Source: Noviherbaspirillum suwonense
GTDB lineage: Bacteria > Pseudomonadota > Gammaproteobacteria > Burkholderiales > Burkholderiaceae_D
Assembly (NCBI RefSeq): GCF_900182955.1
Contig: NZ_FXUL01000009.1
Span: 1 to 64,000 of the forward strand
Length of the DNA: 64,000 bases
Direction: 5' to 3'
Shown: in pieces, positions 8,653 to 16,535 of the stretch
Layout of the letters: each line of letters begins with the position of its first letter
Position numbering within the stretch: the first letter of the stretch is position 1
Notes under the pieces: generated by a model
Seen by the model: the letters and a program-made list of their open reading frames with translations, nothing else
What the model was told of the DNA's origin: nothing
The model's database searches: none
Program-made: the position numbers and the translations under genes

Positions 8653-8982
8653 ATGTCCTACTACCAGGCTGCCACGCATGCTGAAAGCAATCCCGCCGAT
8701 TTCCATCGCGACGCCTATAACGCTGCGTTCTACGAGCTTGGCCTGAAATGGCACTGGGACGAATCGGTCTATGAGAACGTGCTGTCCGACCACCAGGAGC
8801 GTGAACGGCTGCTCGGCTACCTGAAGACGCACCAGACGCATCTGCTCAGCGCTTATGACGCCGACTTCCTGGTCGCCGCAATCGAGACCACCAAGGCGCG
8901 CTGGTATGACGCGCTGCTGCAGACCGGCACGCGTCGCCATGTCAACTGGGCCGAGTTCCAGCAGGCGCAGCTTGGCGCATAG
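8653..8982 (+). CDS. Conserved-looking small protein of unknown function
   Basis: A 109-residue soluble protein preceded by an ideal AAGGAGG ribosome binding site. It is predicted from sequence to be mostly helical, with many aromatic residues (MSYYQ at the start, AFYELGLKWHWD in the middle) and several His and Asp/Glu residues, but no signal peptide, membrane segment or recognised motif. I do not recognise a family. It is divergent from the CbbR-like LysR gene and has its own terminator, so it forms a single-gene unit. The strong translation signal and its placement beside the oxalate operon suggest a regulated stress or metabolic accessory protein. Confidence 0.75.
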   Translation: MSYYQAATHAESNPADFHRDAYNAAFYELGLKWHWDESVYENVLSDHQERERLLGYLKTHQTHLLSAYDADFLVAAIETTKARWYDALLQTGTRRHVNWAEFQQAQLGA

Positions 8983-8991
8983 CGGCGGCCG

Positions 8992-9029
8992 CCGCAATGC
9001 CTGCGCGGCCTTCGCATGCGGAATTTTTT
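8992..9029 (+). terminator. Intrinsic terminator after the 109-aa gene
   Basis: CCGCAATGC (8992-9000) pairs with GCATGCGG (9014-9021) apart from one bulged A, and is followed by AATTTTTT (9022-9029). It starts 10 bases after the stop codon. Confidence 0.7.
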
Positions 9030-9181
9030 GAAACTTAACCGTGGTCAATGTGCCGCGCAGGCCGTTACCGGAACATGCGCTTGCAGGCTGCGCCATGCAG
9101 CAAACACGATAAAGCTTGCCAGCATCGCCGCCCCGGCTGCGAATGCGCCAGGCAGCGACGCCGAAACAAGGAAGAGACGAC

Positions 9182-9949
9182 ATGATCCAACGCTGGCTAC
9201 GCTTCAATCACCTCGGCAAGACCTGTTTCGGCACGCTGGAAGGAAACAAGATACGCATCTACGAGGGCGACATGCTGGTCGACCCCCGGCCCACCGACCA
9301 GTGCGCCACGCTCGGCGAAGTGAAGCTGCTGATCCCGGTGGTGCCGGGCAAGGTGCTGGCGCTCTGGAACAATTTCCATGCGCTGGGGCGCAAGCTGGGG
9401 CTGGAGCCGCCGCCGGAGCCGCTCTACCTGCTCAAGGCGCCCAATTCCTACCTGAACCCGCTGGAGACCATACGCAAGCCGCTGTGCGACGGCAAGGTCG
9501 TGTACGAGGGCGAGCTCGGCGTCGTGATCGGCCGCACCTGCACCAACGTGGCCGAGGAAGATGCGCTGTCGCATGTCTTCGGCTATACCTGTGCCAACGA
9601 TGTCACCGTCGCCGACATCATCCAGCGCGATCCGACTTTCCCGCAGTGGGTCAGGGCCAAGGGCTTCGACACCTTCCTGCCCTTCGGGCCTGTGATTGCC
9701 ACCGGGCTCGATCCCGCGATGCTGGTCGTGCGGACCATGCTGAATGAGGAAGTGCGACAGGATTACCCGATCAATGACATGGTGTTCCCGGTGCAGAAAC
9801 TGGTGAGCCTGATCTCGCGCGACATGACGCTCCACCCCGGCGACATGATCCTGTGCGGCACCTCGGTCGGCGTCGGCTCGATGAAGCCGAACAGCATCGT
9901 CGAAGTGGAGATAGGCGGCATAGGAAAGCTGCGCAACCGATTCGAGTAA
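9182..9949 (+). CDS. Fumarylacetoacetate hydrolase (FAH) family protein
   Basis: A 255-residue FAH-family enzyme. The C-terminal catalytic domain shows LYLLKAPNSYLNP, the metal-binding acidic motif YEGELGVVIG, the GYTCANDVTVAD metal Asp, and the closing GDMILCGTSVGVG followed by GIGKLRNRF. Members hydrolyse or decarboxylate beta-diketo acids or hydrate 2-hydroxydienoates with Mg2+ or Mn2+. The real substrate cannot be read from the sequence. The ATG at 9182 has AGGAAGAGACGAC upstream; the longer frame from 9116 is not needed. It lies 17 bases before the ketopantoate-reductase-like gene and is probably co-transcribed with it. Confidence 0.88.
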   Translation: MIQRWLRFNHLGKTCFGTLEGNKIRIYEGDMLVDPRPTDQCATLGEVKLLIPVVPGKVLALWNNFHALGRKLGLEPPPEPLYLLKAPNSYLNPLETIRKPLCDGKVVYEGELGVVIGRTCTNVAEEDALSHVFGYTCANDVTVADIIQRDPTFPQWVRAKGFDTFLPFGPVIATGLDPAMLVVRTMLNEEVRQDYPINDMVFPVQKLVSLISRDMTLHPGDMILCGTSVGVGSMKPNSIVEVEIGGIGKLRNRFE

Positions 9950-9966
9950 ACCATGAGGGTAGCAAC

Positions 9967-10977
9967 ATGAAAATCGCAATCATCGGAGCGGGCGCCATCG
10001 GCGGCTACGTCGGGGTCAAGCTTGCGCTTGCAGGGGAAGACCTGACGTTCATCGTGCGCGGCGCCAACCTGCGGGCCATACGCAGCGCAGGCATGAAGCT
10101 GGTCATGCAGGACGGGACCGAGCATGTCGCATCGAACGTCAGGGCAACAGATAGCTATGACGACGCCGGCGTCCAGGACGTGGTCATCGTCGCGCTCAAG
10201 GCGCACCAGCTGGATGCGGTCGCGGACAACATCGGCAAGCTGGTCGGACCCGACACCGTGATCGTCACCATGCAGAACGGCATACCGTACTGGTACTTCC
10301 ACAAGCATGGCGGCGAACTGGAGGGGCGGCAGGTGGTGTCGGTCGACCCGACCGGCGAACTGGCGCGCAAGATAGCGGTCGACAAGGTCATCGGCTGCGT
10401 GGTCTACCCGGCGTCCGAGCTGATCGCGCCGGGCGTGGTGCGCCATATCGAGGGCGACCGCTTCCCGCTGGGCGAGCTGGACGGCACATCGAGCGAACGG
10501 GTCAACCGGGTGGCGGCCTGCATGACCAATGCCGGCTTCAAGGCGCCGGTACTGGACAACATCCGCAGCGAGATCTGGCTGAAGCTGTGGGGCAATCTGA
10601 CGTTCAACCCGATCAGCGCACTCAGCCATTCGACGCTGGTCGATATCTGCCAGTATCCGCTGACCCGCGTGCTTGCGGTGCAGATGATGGAGGAAGCGCA
10701 GGCTGTCGCCAACCGGCTCGGCATCGAGTTCCGCGTGACGCTGGACAAGCGCATTGCTGGCGCGGAAAAGGTCGGCAAGCACAAGACCTCGATGCTGCAG
10801 GATATCGAAGCCGGCCGCGGCTCGGAAGTCGATGCGCTGGTCGGCGCGGTGGTCGAGCTGGGCCGGCTTACCGATACGCCGACGCCACATATCGATACCG
10901 TGTATGCGCTGGTCAAGCTGCTGGACCGTACCGTCGCGGAAGAGAGCGGCGTGGTCAAGCTGCAAAAGGCGGCGTAG
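9967..10977 (+). CDS. 2-Dehydropantoate 2-reductase-like oxidoreductase (PanE/ApbA family)
   Basis: A 336-residue NADP-dependent reductase. The Rossmann motif MKIAIIGAGAIGGYVG opens the protein, VIVALKAHQLD and VTMQNGIPYW follow in the nucleotide domain, and the helical C-terminal domain has the family Lys (EIWLKLWGNLTFNPISAL) and GRGSEVDALVGA. PanE makes pantoate for coenzyme A, but many catabolic clusters contain paralogues acting on other 2-oxo acids. Pairing with a FAH-family enzyme between oxalate and glyoxylate operons argues for such a paralogue rather than the biosynthetic enzyme. Start is ATG 9967. Confidence 0.85.
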   Translation: MKIAIIGAGAIGGYVGVKLALAGEDLTFIVRGANLRAIRSAGMKLVMQDGTEHVASNVRATDSYDDAGVQDVVIVALKAHQLDAVADNIGKLVGPDTVIVTMQNGIPYWYFHKHGGELEGRQVVSVDPTGELARKIAVDKVIGCVVYPASELIAPGVVRHIEGDRFPLGELDGTSSERVNRVAACMTNAGFKAPVLDNIRSEIWLKLWGNLTFNPISALSHSTLVDICQYPLTRVLAVQMMEEAQAVANRLGIEFRVTLDKRIAGAEKVGKHKTSMLQDIEAGRGSEVDALVGAVVELGRLTDTPTPHIDTVYALVKLLDRTVAEESGVVKLQKAA

Positions 10978-10990
10978 GCGGACCGGCCCG

Positions 10991-11725
10991 ATGCAGGCGA
11001 TGGCAGCAGGTCACTTCGCCGCGCAGCGCGCAGTACTGGCGCGCGCCGCCCGCTCGCCGGGCGGCACGCTGTGGATCCTGGGAAATGCCGGCGCTGCCGG
11101 CAAGGTCCGCTGGCGTCCCGGCGACCAGGTCGCGGCGGCGCAGGCGCGCAGCATGTTCGACCGCCTGTGCAGTCATGGCTACCGCGCCTTCGCCATCGGC
11201 CCCACCCGGCCTGCGCGCTGCATCCTCCATTTCGACGCGGCCAGCACGCAGCTGATGCTGGTGCCGGGGCCGGCCACGGGCTGGGAAGATTGCGATGCCG
11301 CCGCATGGACTGCATCGATCGACGAGGCCGGCAGCCTGCTGCGCAGCTGGGTGGGCGCATTGTTGAGCAAGCCCGCGGCCGGCATGCAGCAGCCGCGCCG
11401 GGACAGTCAACTGCGGGCGAGCCGCGAAGCATTGGCCGTGCTGCTGCGGGTGCTGAGCCCGCGGCAGCGGCAGAGCCTGCGCGAGAGCGGCTGCTTCATG
11501 CTGGTCGGCGGCGCCAGCGGACTGCGCTACCGGGTGCGCAGCGAGGGCGCCGCGAACATCGAGCAGCTCGATGCGCACGGCGACGTTGCCTACCGGCTTC
11601 GCATCGCGCCGGCCTGCGAGCTGGCCTTGCCCGGCTGGCTGGCGATGCAGGCGCTGCACCTGCAGGACCCCGAAACCGAGTACCCGTTCCTGTCGGCCGC
11701 GCAGGTGTTCCCGGCAAAGGGTTGA
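10991..11725 (+). CDS. Hypothetical protein, 244 aa
   Basis: The frame continues upstream through the previous gene, but the first credible start after that gene is ATG 10991 (ATG 11000 is an alternative); neither has a strong ribosome site. The protein is soluble, Ala/Arg-rich, with no signal peptide or recognised motif. Its centre has a TLWILGNAGAAGKVRW strand-turn segment and the C-terminus contains CELALPGWLAMQALHLQDPETEYPF, which looks like folded globular sequence rather than random translation. It lies 13 bases after the reductase gene and may be the last gene of that operon. No function can be assigned. Confidence 0.6.
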   Translation: MQAMAAGHFAAQRAVLARAARSPGGTLWILGNAGAAGKVRWRPGDQVAAAQARSMFDRLCSHGYRAFAIGPTRPARCILHFDAASTQLMLVPGPATGWEDCDAAAWTASIDEAGSLLRSWVGALLSKPAAGMQQPRRDSQLRASREALAVLLRVLSPRQRQSLRESGCFMLVGGASGLRYRVRSEGAANIEQLDAHGDVAYRLRIAPACELALPGWLAMQALHLQDPETEYPFLSAAQVFPAKG

Positions 11726-11820
11726 TGCGGCGGAATGCATGCCCCGGCCATGCCGCCGTTCAGGCGTCGCGCCGATGAGCGGGCGCCGTCATCCGCTTCG
11801 TTTGTCAGTCCTGCCGGACT

Positions 11821-12747
11821 TCACGCTTCCAGCCAGTATCCCGGCCGCGCATACATTTCCTTCAGCATGTCGATGAACAGCCGTACCCGCACCGGCAAAT
11901 GCCGCTGCTGCGGATACACCGCCATGATGTCGTAGTCCGGCAGCGCGAATTCGTCGAGCACCGTGATCAGCTCGCCCGACGCCAGCTGCGGCTGTATTTC
12001 CCAGGTAGAACGCCAGGCCAGCCCCAGCCCCTCGCTGCCCCAGCTGTGCAGCAGCTCGCCGTCATTGCAGTCCAGGTTGCCGGCGACCTTGATCGTGACC
12101 GGTTTGCCGCCTTTCTGGAAATACCAGCCGCGCTGCTGCCCGCCCTGCAGGTTGAAGGCCAGGCAGTTATGGCGGGCCAGGTCTTCCAGCGTCTGCGGCA
12201 CGCCGTGGCGCGCAAAGTAGTCGGGGGTGCCGCAGACCACGCGCCGGTTGCTGGCAAGCTTGACCGCGACGAAGCTCGGGTCGATCGTGCCGCCTATCCG
12301 TATGCCGAGGTCGTATCCCTCGCGCACCAGGTCGACCACCTGGTCGGTCAGGTTGAATGACAGCCTGACTTCCGGGTTGACCCTGACAAAGCCGGGCGCA
12401 TGCGAGGCGACATGCTTGCGGCCGAATGCCGCCGGGGCCGACACCACCAGGTGGCCGGTGGCCCGGTGCCGGCCTTCGCCGATCTGCTGCTCGGCCTTGT
12501 CGAGCTCGCCGAGAAGACGCGTGCAATGGTCGAGATAGGCGACGCCTTCCTCGGTCAGCGTCAGGTGCCGCGTGGTTCGGTGCATCAGCTTGACGCCCAG
12601 TCTTTTCTCCAGCGCGTCGATGCGACGCCCCAGCATCGCCGGGCTGATTTTCTGCGACAGGCCCGCGCGGGCCAGGCTGCCTTTTTCAGCGACTTCGATA
12701 AAGGTCTCGATCTGTTTGAGCTTGTCCATGACAGTCGATTGTTCCAT
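11821..12747 (-). CDS. LysR-family regulator divergent from gcl
   Basis: A 308-residue LysR regulator if started at ATG 12747, or 302 residues from ATG 12729 (MDKLKQIETF), the form most relatives have; the frame is open further up. The HTH region reads KQIETFIEVAEKGSLARAG then SPAMLGRRIDALEKRLGVKLMHRTTR, typical of the large DsdC/AaeR-like group. The effector domain follows from about residue 100. Divergent arrangement with a 117-base gap to gcl is the standard layout for a LysR gene and its target, so it probably controls gcl-hyi-glxR in response to glyoxylate or a related acid. Confidence 0.9.
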   Translation of the reverse strand: MEQSTVMDKLKQIETFIEVAEKGSLARAGLSQKISPAMLGRRIDALEKRLGVKLMHRTTRHLTLTEEGVAYLDHCTRLLGELDKAEQQIGEGRHRATGHLVVSAPAAFGRKHVASHAPGFVRVNPEVRLSFNLTDQVVDLVREGYDLGIRIGGTIDPSFVAVKLASNRRVVCGTPDYFARHGVPQTLEDLARHNCLAFNLQGGQQRGWYFQKGGKPVTIKVAGNLDCNDGELLHSWGSEGLGLAWRSTWEIQPQLASGELITVLDEFALPDYDIMAVYPQQRHLPVRVRLFIDMLKEMYARPGYWLEA

Positions 12748-12864
12748 ACCCAGAGTATCGAGTAAAGCGACGTTTCCTCGTCTTATCACGGCCAGTCTTT
12801 GCCGATACCATGGTTTTAGTCGGATCACCATTTCACCATCAAGCAAACTACCGGAGACAGCATC

Positions 12865-14640
12865 ATGGCAAGGATGACGGCAGCACAGGCAGCAGCCTGG
12901 GTACTTGAAAAGGAAGGCGTACGGCAGGTGTTCGGCGTGCCAGGCGCGGCGATCAACCCATTCTATGCGGCATTAAAGAAGCAGGGCTCGATCGGGCACA
13001 GCCTCGCGCGCCATGTCGAAGGCGCGTCGCACATGGCCGAGGGCTATACCCGGGCAGTGGCCGGCAACATCGGCGTCTGCGTCGGCACGTCCGGCCCGGC
13101 CGGCACCGACATGATCACCGGCCTGTATTCGGCGCAGGCAGATTCGATACCTATACTCTGCATTACCGGCCAGGCGCCGCGCGCACGGCTGCACAAGGAA
13201 GACTTCCAGGCGGTCGATATCGAATCCATCGCCAAGCCGGTCACGAAGTGGGCCGTCACGGTGCGCGAGCCGGCGCTGGTGCCGTATGTGTTCCAGCAGG
13301 CCTTCCACATCATGCGTTCGGGCCGGCCCGGCCCGGTGCTGATCGACCTGCCCTTCGACGTGCAGATGGGCGAGATCGAGTTCGACCCGGATACCTATGC
13401 GCCGCTCGAGGTCTACAAGCCGCGCGCCAGCCGCGCGCAGATCGAGAAGGCGCTGGGCATGCTCAATGACGCCGAGCGTCCACTGATCACGGCAGGCGGC
13501 GGCATCATCAATGCCAACGCGTCGCCGAAGCTGGTGGAATTCGCCGAGCTGACCGGCATCCCGGTCATCCCGACGCTGATGGGCTGGGGCGTGATCCCCG
13601 ACGACCACAAGCTGATGGCCGGCATGGTGGGGCTGCAGACCAGCCACCGCTACGGCAATGCGACGATGCTCGCGTCCGACTTCGTGCTCGGCATCGGCAA
13701 CCGCTGGGCCAACCGGCACACCGGCTCGGTCGAGGTGTTCACCAAGGACCGCAAGTTCGTCCACGTCGACATCGAGCCAACCCAGATAGGCCGCGTGTTC
13801 GGGCCGGACTTCGGCATCGTCTCCGACGCCGGCGCGGCGCTCGACCTGTTCATCGAGGTCGCCACCGAATGGAAAGCCGCCGGCAAGCTGCGCGACCGCA
13901 GCGCCTGGGTCGAGCAATGCCAGCAGCGCAAGCGCACCATGCAGCGTCGCACCCACTTCGAGGAAACGCCGGTCAAGCCGCAGCGCGTCTACGAAGAGAT
14001 GAACAAGGCCTTCGGCCGCGACACCTGCTACGTCAGCACGATCGGCCTGTCGCAGATCGCCGCGGCGCAGTTCCTGCACGTGTACAAGCCGCGCCACTGG
14101 ATCAACTGCGGCCAGGCCGGCCCGCTGGGCTGGACCATACCGGCAGCGCTCGGCGTCTGCGCCGCCGACCCGTCGCGGCAGGTGGTTGCCATTTCCGGCG
14201 ACTATGACTTCCAGTTCATGATCGAAGAGCTGGCGGTCGGCGCGCAGTTCAAGCTGCCTTACCTGCACGTGGTGGTAAACAACTCCTACCTCGGCCTGAT
14301 CCGGCAGTCGCAGCGTGGCTTCGACATGGACTTCTGCGTGCAGCTGTCCTTCGAGAACATCAATGCGCCCGAGCTGAACGGCTACGGCGTCGACCACGTG
14401 GCCGTGGTGGAAGGGCTGGGCTGCAAGGCGATCCGCGTCATTAACCCGGACGACATTCCCGCCGCCTTCGCCCAGGCCAAGGCCTGGATGGAAGAGTTCA
14501 GGGTGCCGGTCGTGGTCGAGGTCATTCTCGAGCGGGTCACCAATATCGCGATGGGCACCGAGATCAACAACATCAACGAGTTCGAAGCGCTGGCAACGGA
14601 GCGGCAGCATGCGCCGACCTCGGCGGTGCTGCTCGATTAA
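12865..14640 (+). CDS. gcl: Glyoxylate carboligase (tartronate-semialdehyde synthase)
   Basis: A 591-residue thiamine-diphosphate enzyme that joins two glyoxylate molecules to tartronate semialdehyde and CO2. The family hallmark is visible: Val51 in [14 protein letters not shown] takes the place of the catalytic Glu found in nearly all other ThDP enzymes. The C-terminal domain has [15 protein letters not shown] and [10 protein letters not shown] as metal and cofactor motif. FAD binding by the middle domain is a family trait. ATG 12865 follows CCGGAGACAGCATC. It is the first gene of gcl-hyi-glxR, which carries C2 units from glyoxylate into glycerate. Confidence 0.97.
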   Translation: MARMTAAQAAAWVLEKEGVRQVFGVPGAAINPFYAALKKQGSIGHSLARHVEGASHMAEGYTRAVAGNIGVCVGTSGPAGTDMITGLYSAQADSIPILCITGQAPRARLHKEDFQAVDIESIAKPVTKWAVTVREPALVPYVFQQAFHIMRSGRPGPVLIDLPFDVQMGEIEFDPDTYAPLEVYKPRASRAQIEKALGMLNDAERPLITAGGGIINANASPKLVEFAELTGIPVIPTLMGWGVIPDDHKLMAGMVGLQTSHRYGNATMLASDFVLGIGNRWANRHTGSVEVFTKDRKFVHVDIEPTQIGRVFGPDFGIVSDAGAALDLFIEVATEWKAAGKLRDRSAWVEQCQQRKRTMQRRTHFEETPVKPQRVYEEMNKAFGRDTCYVSTIGLSQIAAAQFLHVYKPRHWINCGQAGPLGWTIPAALGVCAADPSRQVVAISGDYDFQFMIEELAVGAQFKLPYLHVVVNNSYLGLIRQSQRGFDMDFCVQLSFENINAPELNGYGVDHVAVVEGLGCKAIRVINPDDIPAAFAQAKAWMEEFRVPVVVEVILERVTNIAMGTEINNINEFEALATERQHAPTSAVLLD

Positions 14641-14664
14641 GCAGGCGCATAAAGGATAAGAATC

Positions 14665-15444
14665 ATGACAAGACTTGCAGCCAATCTCACGATGCTCTTC
14701 AACGAGCATCCCTTCCTCGACCGTTTCGAGGCGGCGGCGAAGGCCGGCTTTCGCGGCGTGGAATTCCTGTCGCCGTACTCCTATCATGTCGACCAGCTCG
14801 CCGACAGGCTCAGCCTCTACCAGCTCGAGCTGGTCCTGCATAACGTGCCCTCGGGCGACTGGGACGCCGGCGAGCGCGGCATCGCCTGCCATCCGGGCCG
14901 CGTCAGCGAGTTCAGGGAGGGGGTGGACGAAGCCATCATGTACGGGCGCGCCCTGGGCGTAAAGCAGGTGAACTGCCTGGCCGGCATTGTCCCGCACGGC
15001 GTGCATCGCGAGGCGGCGCACGAAACCATCGTCTCGAACCTGACCTTCGCCGGGGCGAAACTGAAAGAGGCCGGCATACGGCTGCTGATCGAGCCGGTCA
15101 ACACCTTCGACATTCCCGGCTTCTTCCTGTCGCGCACCGCCCAGGCGCTGGCGCTGATCAAGGAGACCGGCTCGGACAATCTCTTCCTGCAGTACGACAT
15201 CTATCACATGCAGCGCATGGAAGGCGAGCTGCTTCGAACCATCGAGGCCAACCTGCCTTCCATCCGGCACATACAGCTGGCCGACAACCCGGGCCGTTTC
15301 GAACCCGGCACCGGCGAGATCAACTATCGGGTCGTGCTGGCGCAACTGGATGCGATGGGATACGACGGCTGGGTGGGCTGTGAATACAAGCCCAAGGCAG
15401 GCACCGTCGAAGGCCTGGGCTGGCGCGCCGCACACGGCGTGTAA
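14665..15444 (+). CDS. hyi: Hydroxypyruvate isomerase
   Basis: A 259-residue TIM-barrel isomerase (AP endonuclease 2 superfamily) that interconverts hydroxypyruvate and tartronate semialdehyde. Key elements are LAANLTMLFNEHPFLDRF at the N-terminus, the first metal Glu in LLIEPVNTFDIPGFFL, LQYDIYHMQRMEGEL with metal Asp and His, and GCEYKPKAGTVEGLGW at the end. Length equals that of characterised Hyi. It follows gcl by 24 bases with an AAAGGATAAGAATC leader. The order gcl-hyi-glxR is the classical glyoxylate operon. Confidence 0.96.
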   Translation: MTRLAANLTMLFNEHPFLDRFEAAAKAGFRGVEFLSPYSYHVDQLADRLSLYQLELVLHNVPSGDWDAGERGIACHPGRVSEFREGVDEAIMYGRALGVKQVNCLAGIVPHGVHREAAHETIVSNLTFAGAKLKEAGIRLLIEPVNTFDIPGFFLSRTAQALALIKETGSDNLFLQYDIYHMQRMEGELLRTIEANLPSIRHIQLADNPGRFEPGTGEINYRVVLAQLDAMGYDGWVGCEYKPKAGTVEGLGWRAAHGV

Positions 15445-15489
15445 TCGCCGCCGCACCGAACATCATCAACTTGAATCGTGGAGACTGGC

Positions 15490-16377
15490 ATGGCAAAAAT
15501 TGGCTTTATCGGACTGGGCATCATGGGCGCGCCGATGGCGGCAAACCTGCAGGCGGGCGGGCACAAGCTGTACCTGCATGACCGCAAGAACCCGCCGGCG
15601 GCACTGATCGAAGGTGGCGCGACGGTATGCACCACCGGCGCCGAAGTGGCGAAGCGGGCGGATGTCATCATCGTGATGGTGCCGGACACGCCGCACGTGG
15701 AAGCGGTGCTGTTCGAGGAGGACGGCGTGGCCGACGGCCTGACATCCGGCAAGATCGTGGTCGACATGAGCTCGATCTCGCCGATCGCGACCAAGACCTT
15801 CGCCCAGCGCATCAACGCGCTGAACTGCGAATACCTCGACGCGCCGGTGTCGGGCGGCGAAGTCGGCGCCAAGGCAGCCTCGCTGACCATCATGGTCGGC
15901 GGCTCGAAGGAAGCGTTCGGCATCGTCAAGCCGCTGTTCGAGCTGATGGGCAAGAACATCACGCTGGTCGGCGGCAACGGCGACGGCCAGACCACCAAGG
16001 TCGCCAACCAGATCATCGTCGCGCTCAACATTCAGGCGGTGGCCGAGGCGCTGCTGTTCGCTTCGCGCGCGGGCGCCGACCCGGCCAAGGTGCGCGAGGC
16101 GCTGATGGGCGGCTTCGCATCGTCCCGCATCCTAGAAGTGCACGGCGAGCGCATGGTTAAGCGCACGTTCAATCCCGGCTTCCGGATCGAGCTGCACCAG
16201 AAGGACCTGAACCTCGCCTTGCAGGGCGCGAAGGCGCTGGGCATCTCGCTGCCCAACACGGCGGCGACGCAGGAGTTGATGAATTCCTGCGCCGCGCATG
16301 GCATGGCAGGGCTGGATCATTCGGCGCTGTGCAGGGCGGTGGAGATGATGTCGAATCACCAGATCGCGGAGGGCTGA
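15490..16377 (+). CDS. glxR: Tartronate semialdehyde reductase (2-hydroxy-3-oxopropionate reductase)
   Basis: A 295-residue beta-hydroxyacid dehydrogenase reducing tartronate semialdehyde to D-glycerate with NAD(P)H. The Rossmann motif KIGFIGLGIMGAPMAANL starts the protein; DAPVSGGEVGAKAASLTIMVGG is the substrate loop, and the catalytic Lys lies in NGDGQTTKVANQIIVALN. ATG 15490 follows GGAGACTGGC; an in-frame ATG at 15478 is less well placed. Forty-five bases after hyi, it completes the operon. No glycerate kinase is visible in the window. Confidence 0.95.
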   Translation: MAKIGFIGLGIMGAPMAANLQAGGHKLYLHDRKNPPAALIEGGATVCTTGAEVAKRADVIIVMVPDTPHVEAVLFEEDGVADGLTSGKIVVDMSSISPIATKTFAQRINALNCEYLDAPVSGGEVGAKAASLTIMVGGSKEAFGIVKPLFELMGKNITLVGGNGDGQTTKVANQIIVALNIQAVAEALLFASRAGADPAKVREALMGGFASSRILEVHGERMVKRTFNPGFRIELHQKDLNLALQGAKALGISLPNTAATQELMNSCAAHGMAGLDHSALCRAVEMMSNHQIAEG

Positions 16378-16535
16378 GCCAATAGCAGTATGCCCGCGTG
16401 TGCAAGGCACCGGGCAGGTTCTACGACAGTCGGAAGAACGGAACCCTATCGCCTGCAGCGCCGCAGGATTGCGGGATGCAGTCATGGAACCGATTGTCTC
16501 AGGTGTTACGAATGCGGGTTTGAAAAGGCCCAAAT
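16378..16535 (+). promoter_or_regulatory. Upstream region of the LRR-like gene with two GGAACC hexamers
   Basis: Two GGAACC hexamers occur at 16440-16445 and 16486-16491. GGAACC is the -35 element of HrpL-type ECF promoters, whose -10 is CCACNNA 15-16 bases on. After the first copy, CCGCAGG occupies that place (one mismatch in CCAC and one in the final A). The second copy has nothing similar. This is a weak hint only. Confidence 0.15.

Noticed and set aside
9035-9048. TTAACCGTGGTCAA as a third FNR-type box before the FAH gene
   Set aside because: It departs from TTGAC-N4-GTCAA at a key G, and no reasonable -10 hexamer lies at the class II distance (GAACAT only).
12973-15456. 827-codon minus-strand open frame opposite gcl and hyi
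   Set aside because: It is the antisense shadow of two well-supported genes in high-GC DNA, with Arg/Asp/His-rich composition and no domain.
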